Origin: Oleiagrimonas soli
GTDB taxonomy: Bacteria; Pseudomonadota; Gammaproteobacteria; Xanthomonadales; Rhodanobacteraceae
NCBI RefSeq assembly: GCF_000761445.1
Contig: NZ_KN196470.1
Coordinates: 3,008,698-3,072,697 of the forward strand
Length of the DNA: 64,000 nt
Direction: 5' to 3'
Shown one piece after another: positions 25,641 through 33,315 of the stretch; positions within the stretch are counted from its first letter, which is position 1; each line of letters starts with the position of its first letter. A program made the position numbers and the translations under genes. The notes beneath the pieces were generated by a model. The model saw nothing but the letters and a program-made list of their open reading frames with translations. It did not search any database and was not told the origin of the DNA.

Positions 25641-26057
25641 ATGAGCAAGCACTACCTCGTGGGTTACGACGGTTCCGTCTCGGCGGACCGCGCTTTCGAC
25701 TTTGTCGCGGAGCAGGCGCGTCACGACGGCGGTCGCATCCGCGTCGTCGCCGCCCTGCAGATGACCGACGGCGGTTCCGACACCTGCGCGATGATGATGA
25801 CCGACCAGGGCGCGCGCAAAGCGCACGAACTGCTGGACGCGCTGAAATCCCGCGCCGCCGATCTCGGCGGCCGCATCGACACTGAAGTGGTCTACGGCAG
25901 TCCCGGCGACGTGCTGCTGGCGCAGGTCGCCGCCCACGGTATCGATCACATCATCGTCGGCCACACCGGTCGTGGCGTGCTGGCACGCTGGCTGATCGGC
26001 TCGGTCTCGGACGACATCCTGGCGCGGGCACGCGTGCCGGTCACGGTCGTGCGCTGA
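25641..26057 (+). CDS. Universal stress protein (UspA family)
   Basis: A 138-residue cytoplasmic stress protein. The N-terminus HYLVGYDGSVSADRAFDF and the C-terminal GHTGRGVLARWLIGSVSDDIL contain the ATP-binding pattern G-2x-G-9x-G-S/T. VTVVR closes the fold as usual. ATG at 25641 is preferred over ATG at 25620 because TGGAGG lies 5 bp before it and the earlier ATG sits inside the palindrome. The downstream diiron protein follows after 104 bp. Confidence 0.9.
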   Translation: MSKHYLVGYDGSVSADRAFDFVAEQARHDGGRIRVVAALQMTDGGSDTCAMMMTDQGARKAHELLDALKSRAADLGGRIDTEVVYGSPGDVLLAQVAAHGIDHIIVGHTGRGVLARWLIGSVSDDILARARVPVTVVR

Positions 26058-26161
26058 CCGCGATACCGGCTCTGGTCTTCAGCGGCCATGCGTGGCTATG
26101 CTAGATGTAACAAGAATGTCACACCGTCCCCGGTGAACACTCGGGCGCGGGAAGTGCGCGC

Positions 26162-26998
26162 ATGGAGATCTGCCCGATGCAAGACGCCTATTCGCTGCCC
26201 TGGAAACTCGAGGACATCGACTTCACGCGCTTCGACGCCGAAAAGGCGCGCGCCGACGAAGACCTGATCTACCTGATCTGTGCCTCCTCGTTCATCGAGA
26301 GCGGCTCGGACCTCTACACCAAGAACCTCGTCGAACACTATCAAGGCGACGAAGCCGTGCAGACCTGGCTGCGCGATCACTGGGAACACGAGGAACTGCA
26401 GCACGGCCGCGCGCTCGCCACATACGTACGCCACGCCTGGCCGGACTTCGACTGGGACAGCGCCTTCGCCGACTTCTTCGCCGAATACGGCGCGGTGTGC
26501 ACCAGCGAGGAACTGGAATCGCGACGCGGCCTGGAACTGGCCGCCCGCTGCGTGGTGGAAACCGGCACCGCGAGTTTGTATCGCGCCATCCACACGCAGA
26601 CCGAGGAGCCGGTGCTCAAGCAGCTTACCGAGTACATCAAGAGCGACGAAGTGCGTCACTACAGCCACTTCTACAAGTACTTCCGCGAGTACGAGGCGCG
26701 CGAGCGCAACGGCCGCTGGCGGGTGATGCGCGCGCTGTATCGGCGTCTGATGGAAATCCGCAACGAGGATGGCGACATCGCCCTGCGCCACGTGTTCGCC
26801 TACCGCCGCCCGGAAGTGAATGACGACCCGGCCGCCTTCAAGGCCGCCAGCGAGCGTGTCTACGGATTGGTACGCAAGCACCTGCCCGCCGAGATGACGG
26901 TGAAGATGCTGCTGAAGCCGTTGAATCTTCCGCCCAGGCTCAACGCCTCGCTACAGACGCCGCTGACCAGGCTGACCGAGCGGTTCGTGCTGCACTGA
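26162..26998 (+). CDS. Ferritin-like diiron protein related to acyl-ACP desaturases
   Basis: The 278-residue (or 273 from Met at 26177, which has GGAG 8 bp before it) all-helical protein carries two Glu/Asp-x-x-His motifs. These are WEHEELQHGRAL near residue 75 and KSDEVRHYSHF near 162, with the partner glutamates in SSFIESGSDLY and CVVETGTASLY. The arrangement is that of soluble acyl-ACP desaturases and related oxidases. The reaction is unknown; lipid desaturation or oxygen-dependent hydroxylation are options. A TATGCT element at 26097-26102 may be its -10 box. Confidence 0.75.
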   Translation: MEICPMQDAYSLPWKLEDIDFTRFDAEKARADEDLIYLICASSFIESGSDLYTKNLVEHYQGDEAVQTWLRDHWEHEELQHGRALATYVRHAWPDFDWDSAFADFFAEYGAVCTSEELESRRGLELAARCVVETGTASLYRAIHTQTEEPVLKQLTEYIKSDEVRHYSHFYKYFREYEARERNGRWRVMRALYRRLMEIRNEDGDIALRHVFAYRRPEVNDDPAAFKAASERVYGLVRKHLPAEMTVKMLLKPLNLPPRLNASLQTPLTRLTERFVLH

Positions 26999-27052
26999 AC
27001 CGCCGCGGCACAGCGAGGACATGGCCTGCCCTCGCCGTCGCGACCGGACCGA

Positions 27053-27772
27053 TCATTTCTTCTTCGGCAACGGCTTCCAACTCGACGGATCGAAACCGCC
27101 GACCTCGAATTCGAGGTCGCGCTCGCCGGTGCCCTTCATGTCGACCTTGATGTGCACGATGGAGGCTTTTTCCATCTTCGCGATGAAAGCCTTCTCGTCA
27201 CGGAACATCAGCGCGGGACGGCCGCCCTGCGGCACGTAGGCCTTGAGCTTGACCGTGGTGTCGTCGAACGTCACCGGCACCGTGCAGTCGCCCTTGCAGA
27301 CGAAACCCTGGCTGCCGTCGGCGTACAGGAACACGCTCAGCCCCCAGTCGCTGTGCCGACGCAGGATCAGGCGCAGATCCAGCGCCGCCGGACGGCTGAC
27401 GCTGATGGCTGCCGTGCTCTGGGTACCGCCGGCCATCGGCGCGACCTGATACACCCACAGACGCTGCAGACGTTCCTTGGTCGCCTTGGCCTTGGCCTTG
27501 GCGCGCAGATCGTCGAGCTGCGGTTTCACCTCGGCCGCGGCCTTGGTGCCGGGATACTTGGACACGATCTCCTCGCCCAGCGGCACGGCCAGGCTGTAGC
27601 TCTTCATGTCCACCATCTTCCGGTACGTGGTCAGCGCATCCTGCGCGCTTGCCTCCATCGCCGCCTTGCGCGCCGCCGCCTGCTGTTCGGGCGTCGGCCC
27701 CCTCGAACAGGCGCCCAGCGCCGCCAGCATGACCACCAGCGCCGCCATGCGGCGGCTTGTCCCGTACTTCAT
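27053..27772 (-). CDS. Lipoprotein of unknown function
   Basis: A 239-residue product with a type II signal peptide and lipobox LGAC, acylated at C22. After it comes a helical, charged stretch (about 28-105) rich in Ala and Lys (KYPGTKAAAEVKPQL, RAKAKAKATKERLQRL) that may form TPR-like or coiled-coil helices. A beta-rich C-terminal domain follows (FLYADGSQGFVCKGDCTVPVTF) with a possible disulfide. It ends in KPLPKKK. No family is recognised. It is convergent with the diiron protein gene. Confidence 0.7.
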   Translation of the reverse strand: MKYGTSRRMAALVVMLAALGACSRGPTPEQQAAARKAAMEASAQDALTTYRKMVDMKSYSLAVPLGEEIVSKYPGTKAAAEVKPQLDDLRAKAKAKATKERLQRLWVYQVAPMAGGTQSTAAISVSRPAALDLRLILRRHSDWGLSVFLYADGSQGFVCKGDCTVPVTFDDTTVKLKAYVPQGGRPALMFRDEKAFIAKMEKASIVHIKVDMKGTGERDLEFEVGGFDPSSWKPLPKKK

Positions 27773-27848
27773 CGCATGCGCTCCACATCGACGGCCATGC
27801 CGTCAGTCGCGCACCAGTGTATCGACTGACTGGCCGTTCTTCAGCGAC

Positions 27849-28322
27849 TCAGGCGCTTTTCCCACCCGTCGCGGACGGCGCCGCCGGGCGCGCGCGGACT
27901 TCGACATCGCCGCGATGCTCCTCGGCGTCCTTGAGCATGTCGAGATTCAACGGGCGGATGCTGCGAATCTGGCAGGGAACGCCACCGAGATTCCCGAGCG
28001 GAATGACCGAGTCGAAGTTCGTGCTGACCTGCTCCATCCGCGAAGTGATGGAGATGGCCGGCGCGTATTGCAGATCCGGGCAAGGCGGCAGTTCGAGCAG
28101 GTAGGCCCGCTTCGGCGTCACGTAGGTCACGACCTGATGGTCGCTGATTGGATCCCACGCGTAGAACCCGTTGAGCGAGTTGAACTGGAAGGTCGACACC
28201 GGAGCACCGGCCGCGGCCTCGAACCGAGCCACGCGCGCGGGATCGTTCTTCACCCTCGGCACATTCGCGCAGGCCGCAAGGGAAACCAGAATCGCCGCTG
28301 AAATCAGAAGTCGCGCTTTCAT
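27849..28322 (-). CDS. DUF6491-type lipoprotein
   Basis: The 157-residue product begins with a lipoprotein signal sequence and lipobox LAAC (C18). The mature domain shows the DUF6491 pattern FNSLNGFYAWDPISDHQVVTY, then a strand ending in LELPPCPDLQYAPAISITS and PCQIRSIRPL. The two conserved Cys may be bonded. The function is unknown. The Met at 28322 begins the signal peptide. The next gene on the same strand, the lipoprotein ending at 27053, starts 76 bp downstream. Confidence 0.7.
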   Translation of the reverse strand: MKARLLISAAILVSLAACANVPRVKNDPARVARFEAAAGAPVSTFQFNSLNGFYAWDPISDHQVVTYVTPKRAYLLELPPCPDLQYAPAISITSRMEQVSTNFDSVIPLGNLGGVPCQIRSIRPLNLDMLKDAEEHRGDVEVRARPAAPSATGGKSA

Positions 28323-28384
28323 GAACGTGCCCTCGAAACCCATCCACCCGATGCCATCATTTGACCGCCGCCGCAATCGCAAGT

Positions 28385-29458
28385 TCAGGCGACGTCCTCG
28401 GTACGCAGGCTGTCGTTGTCGATCACGAAGCGATAGCGTACATCGCCTCGCATCATACGCTCATAGGCTTCGTTGATCTGCGCGATGTCGATCACCTCGA
28501 CGTCCGCCGCCACACCGTGCTCGGCGCAGAAATCCAGCATTTCCTGGGTCTCGCGGATGCCGCCGATCAACGAGCCGGTCAGGCGCTTGCGTCCGCGGAT
28601 CAGCGAACCGGCGCTGAGCGCCTGCGGCTCCGGCAGGCCGACCAGCACCATCGTACCGTCGCGCCGCAGCAGCCCCAGATAAGCGTTGTAGTCGTGCGCC
28701 GCCGACACCGTGTCGAGGATGAAGTCGAAACGGCCGGCATGCTCCTTGAACATGCTGTCGTCGCGCGTCGACAGGAAATCGTCCGCGCCCAGCGCCAGCG
28801 CGCTGTCGCGCTTGCTCGGCGAATGGCTCAGCACGGTGACGTGCGCACCCATCGCCTTGGCCAGCTTCACGCCCATGTGGCCGAGTCCGCCCAGGCCGAC
28901 CACGGCCACCTTGTCGCCCTTGCCGACGTCGTAGCGGCGCAGCGGCGAATAGGTGGTGATGCCGGCGCACAGCAGCGGCGCGGCGCGGTCCAGCGGAATG
29001 CCTTCGGGCACGCGCAGCACGTAGTTCTCGTCCACGGTGATGCGGGTCGAGTAGCCGCCCCAGGTTGGCCGGCTCTTGTCCAGCTTGCCGTCGGTGCGCT
29101 CGTAACCGTTGTAGGTGACGCTCATGCCTTCGCTGCAGAACTGTTCCTCGCCTTCCAGGCAGGCTTCGCAGTGACGACAGGAATCGACGAAGCAGCCCAC
29201 GCCGACCACGTCGCCGACCTTCCAGCGTTCGACCTGGTCACCGACTTTGGCCACGGTGCCGACGATCTCGTGGCCCGGCACCATCGGAAAGATGCTGCCG
29301 CCCCAGTCGTCGCGCGCCTGATGGATATCGGAATGACAGACGCCGCAGTAACGGATGTCGATGAGCACCTCATGCGCGCCGGGTTCGCGGCGCTGGATGG
29401 CGAACGGCGCCAGCGGTTCGGTGGCGGACGGTGCGGCCCAGGCGGGAGTCTTCAGCAT
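28385..29458 (-). CDS. NADP-dependent zinc alcohol dehydrogenase (YahK/cinnamyl-alcohol type)
   Basis: A 357-residue medium-chain dehydrogenase that likely reduces aldehydes. Catalytic zinc ligands are C41 (GVCHSDIH), H63 (PGHEIVG) and the Cys in LLCAGITTY. Structural zinc is held by C94, C97, C100 and C108. The Rossmann motif is GLGGLGHMG, and SHSPSKRD after it is the usual NADP-specifying loop. The Met at 29458 has AGGAG 8 bp before it. It is divergent from an MFS gene over 99 bp that hold an AT-rich stretch and a small ACCG/CGGT dyad. Confidence 0.92.
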   Translation of the reverse strand: MLKTPAWAAPSATEPLAPFAIQRREPGAHEVLIDIRYCGVCHSDIHQARDDWGGSIFPMVPGHEIVGTVAKVGDQVERWKVGDVVGVGCFVDSCRHCEACLEGEEQFCSEGMSVTYNGYERTDGKLDKSRPTWGGYSTRITVDENYVLRVPEGIPLDRAAPLLCAGITTYSPLRRYDVGKGDKVAVVGLGGLGHMGVKLAKAMGAHVTVLSHSPSKRDSALALGADDFLSTRDDSMFKEHAGRFDFILDTVSAAHDYNAYLGLLRRDGTMVLVGLPEPQALSAGSLIRGRKRLTGSLIGGIRETQEMLDFCAEHGVAADVEVIDIAQINEAYERMMRGDVRYRFVIDNDSLRTEDVA

Positions 29459-29557
29459 GGATCGGCTCCTGTATGTCGAAACAGCTTTTGAATTAATATA
29501 CCGAGCGGTCCAGCCTATCACGACCACCGCCCCGCTCTCTGTACCCAAGCCCAACAC

Positions 29558-30817
29558 ATGACCCACGACGCCCCCGCGAACGCCGCGCCGCTTCGCGCGT
29601 ATCCCGCCTTCGTGCATTTCTGGATCGCGCGCATCGCCTCCGGTTTCGGCTTCCAGATGCTGTCGGTGGCCGTCGGCTGGCAGATCTACGCCCTCACCGG
29701 CAACGCTTTCGACCTGGGCCTGGTCGGCCTGGTGCAGTTCGTGCCCTCGCTGCTGCTGGCGCTGCCGGCCGGACACATCGCCGACCAGTTCAACCGCCGG
29801 CGCATCGTGGTGACGTGCCAGAGCCTGGAATGGATCGCGATCGCCGCGCTGGCGCTGGGCAGCTGGCAGGGCTGGCTCAACGAGACCGGCATCCTGACGC
29901 TGCTGTTCGTCATCGGCCTGGCGCGGGCGGTGGAATTCCCGACCCGGCAGGCCATGGTGCCCGGCCTGGTGCCCGCGCCCGTGCTGCCGCGAGCGATGGC
30001 GATGAACGCCTCGGCCATGCAGGTGGCGATGATCGCCGGACCGGCCGCCGGCGGCTTTCTCTACGTCGCCGGACCGGATGCCGTGTACGCCACGGCCGCC
30101 CTGCTGTACCTGATCTCGATCGTGCTGCTGGCGCGCCTGCGCTACGACCATCGTCCGCCGCGCCGCGAGCCGGCGACGCTGAAGACCGTGTTCGCGGGCG
30201 TCGGTTTCATCCGCGCGCGGCCGGCCATCCTCGGCGTGATCTCGCTGGACCTGTTCGCGGTGCTGCTGGGCGGCGCGACGGCACTGCTGCCGATCTTCGC
30301 GCGCGACATCCTGCACACCGGCCCGTGGGGCCTGGGCCTGCTGCGCGCGGCGCCGGCGGTCGGCGCACTGCTGATGTCGGTGTGGCTGGCGCGGCACGCG
30401 CTGCAGCGCCGCGTCGGCATGATCATGTTCGCCTCGGTGGCCGGCTTCGGCGTGGCCACATTGGTGTTCGCCCTGTCGCAGATGCTGTGGCTGTCGCTGC
30501 TGGCGCTGGCCGCGCTGGGCGCGTTCGACATGGTCAGCATGGTGATCCGCGGCGCGCTGGTGCAGCTGGACACGCCGGATGCGATGCGCGGCCGCGTCAG
30601 CGCGGTCAACTCGATCTTCATCAACACCTCCAACCAGCTCGGCGAATTCGAGTCGGGCATGCTGGCAGCCTGGCTCGGCGCGGTCGGTTCGGCGCTGATC
30701 GGCGGCCTCGGCACCCTGGTCGTGGTCGGCCTGTGGATGTGGATGTTCCCGGTACTGCGCAAGCGGCAGACGCTGGAGACGCCGGACGAGGAAAACGTCG
30801 CCGACGCGGCGCGCTGA
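29558..30817 (+). CDS. MFS transporter, EntS-like (DHA3) family
   Basis: A 419-residue inner-membrane transporter with about twelve hydrophobic segments. The loop ADQFNRRRIVVTCQS is the MFS motif A between TM2 and TM3. SAVNSIFINTSNQLGEFESG in TM10 is typical of the EntS/enterobactin-exporter branch. The substrate is unknown; siderophores or drugs are exported by relatives. No siderophore genes are nearby. Start spacing from a ribosome binding site is unclear, but the frame begins just after the divergent promoter region. Confidence 0.85.
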   Translation: MTHDAPANAAPLRAYPAFVHFWIARIASGFGFQMLSVAVGWQIYALTGNAFDLGLVGLVQFVPSLLLALPAGHIADQFNRRRIVVTCQSLEWIAIAALALGSWQGWLNETGILTLLFVIGLARAVEFPTRQAMVPGLVPAPVLPRAMAMNASAMQVAMIAGPAAGGFLYVAGPDAVYATAALLYLISIVLLARLRYDHRPPRREPATLKTVFAGVGFIRARPAILGVISLDLFAVLLGGATALLPIFARDILHTGPWGLGLLRAAPAVGALLMSVWLARHALQRRVGMIMFASVAGFGVATLVFALSQMLWLSLLALAALGAFDMVSMVIRGALVQLDTPDAMRGRVSAVNSIFINTSNQLGEFESGMLAAWLGAVGSALIGGLGTLVVVGLWMWMFPVLRKRQTLETPDEENVADAAR

Positions 30818-30934
30818 GCCGCGCCGGCCATCCGATGACGGCGGGTTCTTGCCGGATCGCCGTCTGCGTGTGCACTATCGACCGATCCGGCCGTCTGCGA
30901 GGCGTGCCGGCTCCTCCACCCCGGCGAGACTCCC

Positions 30935-32554
30935 ATGAATCTTCGATTCCTTCTCCTGTTGCTTCCTGCATGGGTGCTGGCCGCGCCCGCATATGCGCAG
31001 ACACCGTCCGCGCACGGCCCGCGCGTCGAAATCCAGTTCACCGCCAAGGCGCACGCCGCGCCGATCACCGGTCGCGTCTACGTGGCGATCAGCCGCAACG
31101 ACAAGCAGCCGCCGATCCGTCAGGTCGAGATCACCGGCACGCCGCTGTTCGGGCACGACGTGAACAACCTCAAACCCGGCCAGACCGCCGTGATCGACGC
31201 CAGCGACTTCGGTGCGCCCGTCGCTAGCCTCGCCAAGCTGCCGGCCGGCGACTACTGGATGCAGGCTTTCGTCAACGTCTACACACGCTTCCCGCGCGCC
31301 GACGGCCACACGGTATGGCTGCACATGGACCAATGGGAAGGACAGGACTGGCGGCGCTCGCCGGGCAACCTCTATGGCGAGCCGGTGAAGGTGCATTTCG
31401 ATCCGCGCTCCAGCACGCCGATCCGTCTGGTCGCCGACCAGGTCATCCCGCCGATCAAGGTGCCCGCCGATACCGAATACGTGAAGCGCTTCCGCATCAA
31501 GAGCGCGATTCTGAGCAAGTGGTGGGGGCACCCGATCTATCTCGGCGCGACCGTGCTGCTGCCGCGCGGCTACGCCAGTCACCCGAACGTGCGCTACCCG
31601 GTGATCTACGACCAGGGCCACTTCTCGCTGCGTGCGCCGATGGGTTTCGACTATCCGAAGTACGGTTTCCACGACTACTGGTTGGCGGATGGCACGCCGC
31701 GCTACATCGTCGTCACGCTGCAGCATCCCTCGCCCTACTACGACGATTCGTACGGCGTGAATTCGGCCAACAACGGCCCCTACGGCGATGCCATCCAGAA
31801 GGAACTGCTGCCGGCCATCGCGCAGCGCTTCCGCACCATCGAGCAGCCCTGGGCGCGCATCCTCACTGGCGGCTCGACCGGCGGCTGGATCGCCGCGGCG
31901 ATGCAGGTCTTCCACCCGCGCTTCTACGGCGGCAGCTTCGCGCTGTGTCCGGACCCGCTGGACTTCCGCTACTTCCAGATCGTCAACATCTACAAGGACC
32001 CCAACGCCTACTACATCGACGACGGCTTCATGCGCGTGGAGCGCCCGGCCTCGCGCAAGCCGGACGGCAACATCATGTCGATGATGAAGGACGAGAACCA
32101 TTTCGAGCTGGCAGTCGGCGACCATTCGCGCTCGGGCGGCCAGTGGGACATCTGGGAGGCCACCTTCGGCCCGGTCGGCAAGGACGGCTACCCGCAGCGC
32201 ATCTGGAACAAGCGCACCGGCGTGATCGATCACCAGGTCGCCGCGTACTGGAAGCAGCACTACGACCTGCGCCACATCCTGCAGTCGCAGTGGTCGACGC
32301 TCGGCCCGCTGCTGGCCGACAAGCTGCACATCTACGTCGGCGCCGCGGACACGTTCTATCTGAACATGGGTGTGCACATGATGGAGGATTTCCTGAAGAC
32401 AGCGCGCGATCCGGCGTTCGGCGGCAGCGTCACCTACCAGCCGATGGCGCCGCATTGCTGGGGACCGAAGGGTGGCGAGCTGATCCAGGACATCACGCGT
32501 TACGTCGACACGCACGCTCCGAAGGACGCCGACCTGCGCAGCTGGCGCTACTGA
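30935..32554 (+). CDS. Exported alpha/beta-hydrolase (esterase family)
   Basis: A 539-residue protein with a signal peptide (1-21, ending AYAQ). An N-terminal beta domain (about 25-180) precedes an alpha/beta-hydrolase core of the putative-esterase type. The nucleophile elbow is GGSTGGW with S314. YPVIYDQGHFS gives the oxyanion-hole strand, and LHIYVGAADTFYLNMGVHMM and APHCWGP lie in the later acid and His positions. The substrate may be a carbohydrate ester or a small secreted ester; this is inference. It probably has its own promoter. Confidence 0.8.
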   Translation: MNLRFLLLLLPAWVLAAPAYAQTPSAHGPRVEIQFTAKAHAAPITGRVYVAISRNDKQPPIRQVEITGTPLFGHDVNNLKPGQTAVIDASDFGAPVASLAKLPAGDYWMQAFVNVYTRFPRADGHTVWLHMDQWEGQDWRRSPGNLYGEPVKVHFDPRSSTPIRLVADQVIPPIKVPADTEYVKRFRIKSAILSKWWGHPIYLGATVLLPRGYASHPNVRYPVIYDQGHFSLRAPMGFDYPKYGFHDYWLADGTPRYIVVTLQHPSPYYDDSYGVNSANNGPYGDAIQKELLPAIAQRFRTIEQPWARILTGGSTGGWIAAAMQVFHPRFYGGSFALCPDPLDFRYFQIVNIYKDPNAYYIDDGFMRVERPASRKPDGNIMSMMKDENHFELAVGDHSRSGGQWDIWEATFGPVGKDGYPQRIWNKRTGVIDHQVAAYWKQHYDLRHILQSQWSTLGPLLADKLHIYVGAADTFYLNMGVHMMEDFLKTARDPAFGGSVTYQPMAPHCWGPKGGELIQDITRYVDTHAPKDADLRSWRY

Positions 32555-32686
32555 CCGACCATCCGCGCACCCCGAAGACACGCCGCCGCATCGCCTAGTT
32601 GCATGCGGCGGCGCATCATCGTCCATGGGGAACGGATCACCACAGACGGCGCAAATAAGACCGGGAAGAAGCAGTAACGCGTGGAC

Positions 32687-33022
32687 TCAGGCGCTGCGCT
32701 TGATGTGCCCGCGATCGCCCTGCGCGTTCTCGCCGGACAATCCGTCCTTGCGCTTGCGCAGGGCGCTGACACGGCGTAGCCAGGCCAGCGCGTGCGCGGC
32801 CGGGTCCTGTTCGCCGTGGAGGATGATGTCGACGGCCTCGTCGCCATCCAGCAGACGCACCGCCGCCGGCTTGCCGTCGGCCTCGAAATTGCGCTGCGCG
32901 ATCATGTTGGCGAACTTCACCGCGCTTTCGCACTGCATGAAGGCGCCCACGAACTCGTCGTGATGGCGGACGGACCAGACTCCGTCCTGGCAGGCGATCG
33001 TGTAGACGACTCGTTGCATCAT
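32687..33022 (-). CDS. Small DUF2188-like protein
   Basis: A protein of about 111 residues. Its core VVYTIACQDGVWSVRHHDEFVGAF, with a helix CESAVKFANMIAQRN and strand AVRLLDGDEAVDIILHGE, resembles DUF2188 small proteins that have one beta-hairpin, a helix and a closing strand. The C-terminus is basic. Two adjacent Met codons (33022, 33019) compete as starts, and a further one lies at 33043. The function is unknown. Confidence 0.55.
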   Translation of the reverse strand: MMQRVVYTIACQDGVWSVRHHDEFVGAFMQCESAVKFANMIAQRNFEADGKPAAVRLLDGDEAVDIILHGEQDPAAHALAWLRRVSALRKRKDGLSGENAQGDRGHIKRSA

Positions 33023-33250
33023 GGCGTGCACTGTTCCATGCATGGGTGGGCCGGCGGGCTTCCGTGCCGCCGGCTCGCCGTTTTGCCGTGTTCCGCCGCT
33101 CTCCCAAACATCCTGTGGGTGGACCTACGGTCAGCTCATCCAAGCCAGGAGCGCCGGAACGGGTTCAGTGTCTCGATCCACGCGGCGCGTGTCTGCCGGA
33201 CGACCACGCCCTCGCGTGTAGGCGAAGCCTCACACGGCCGGCAAGCAAAC

Positions 33251-33286
33251 AAAAAAAGACCCGGCGCGCCAGTGGCTTGCCGGGTC
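33251..33286 (-). terminator. Intrinsic terminator of aceE
   Basis: GACCCGGC and GCCGGGTC form a perfect 8-bp stem around 13 nt. On the minus strand the stem is followed by seven T residues. It lies 30 bp past the aceE stop codon. The rest of the 33044-33315 gap holds only an imperfect hairpin near 33213-33235. Confidence 0.88.
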
Positions 33287-33315
33287 AGTATAGATTTTGC
33301 CTTTTTTCGGGACTG

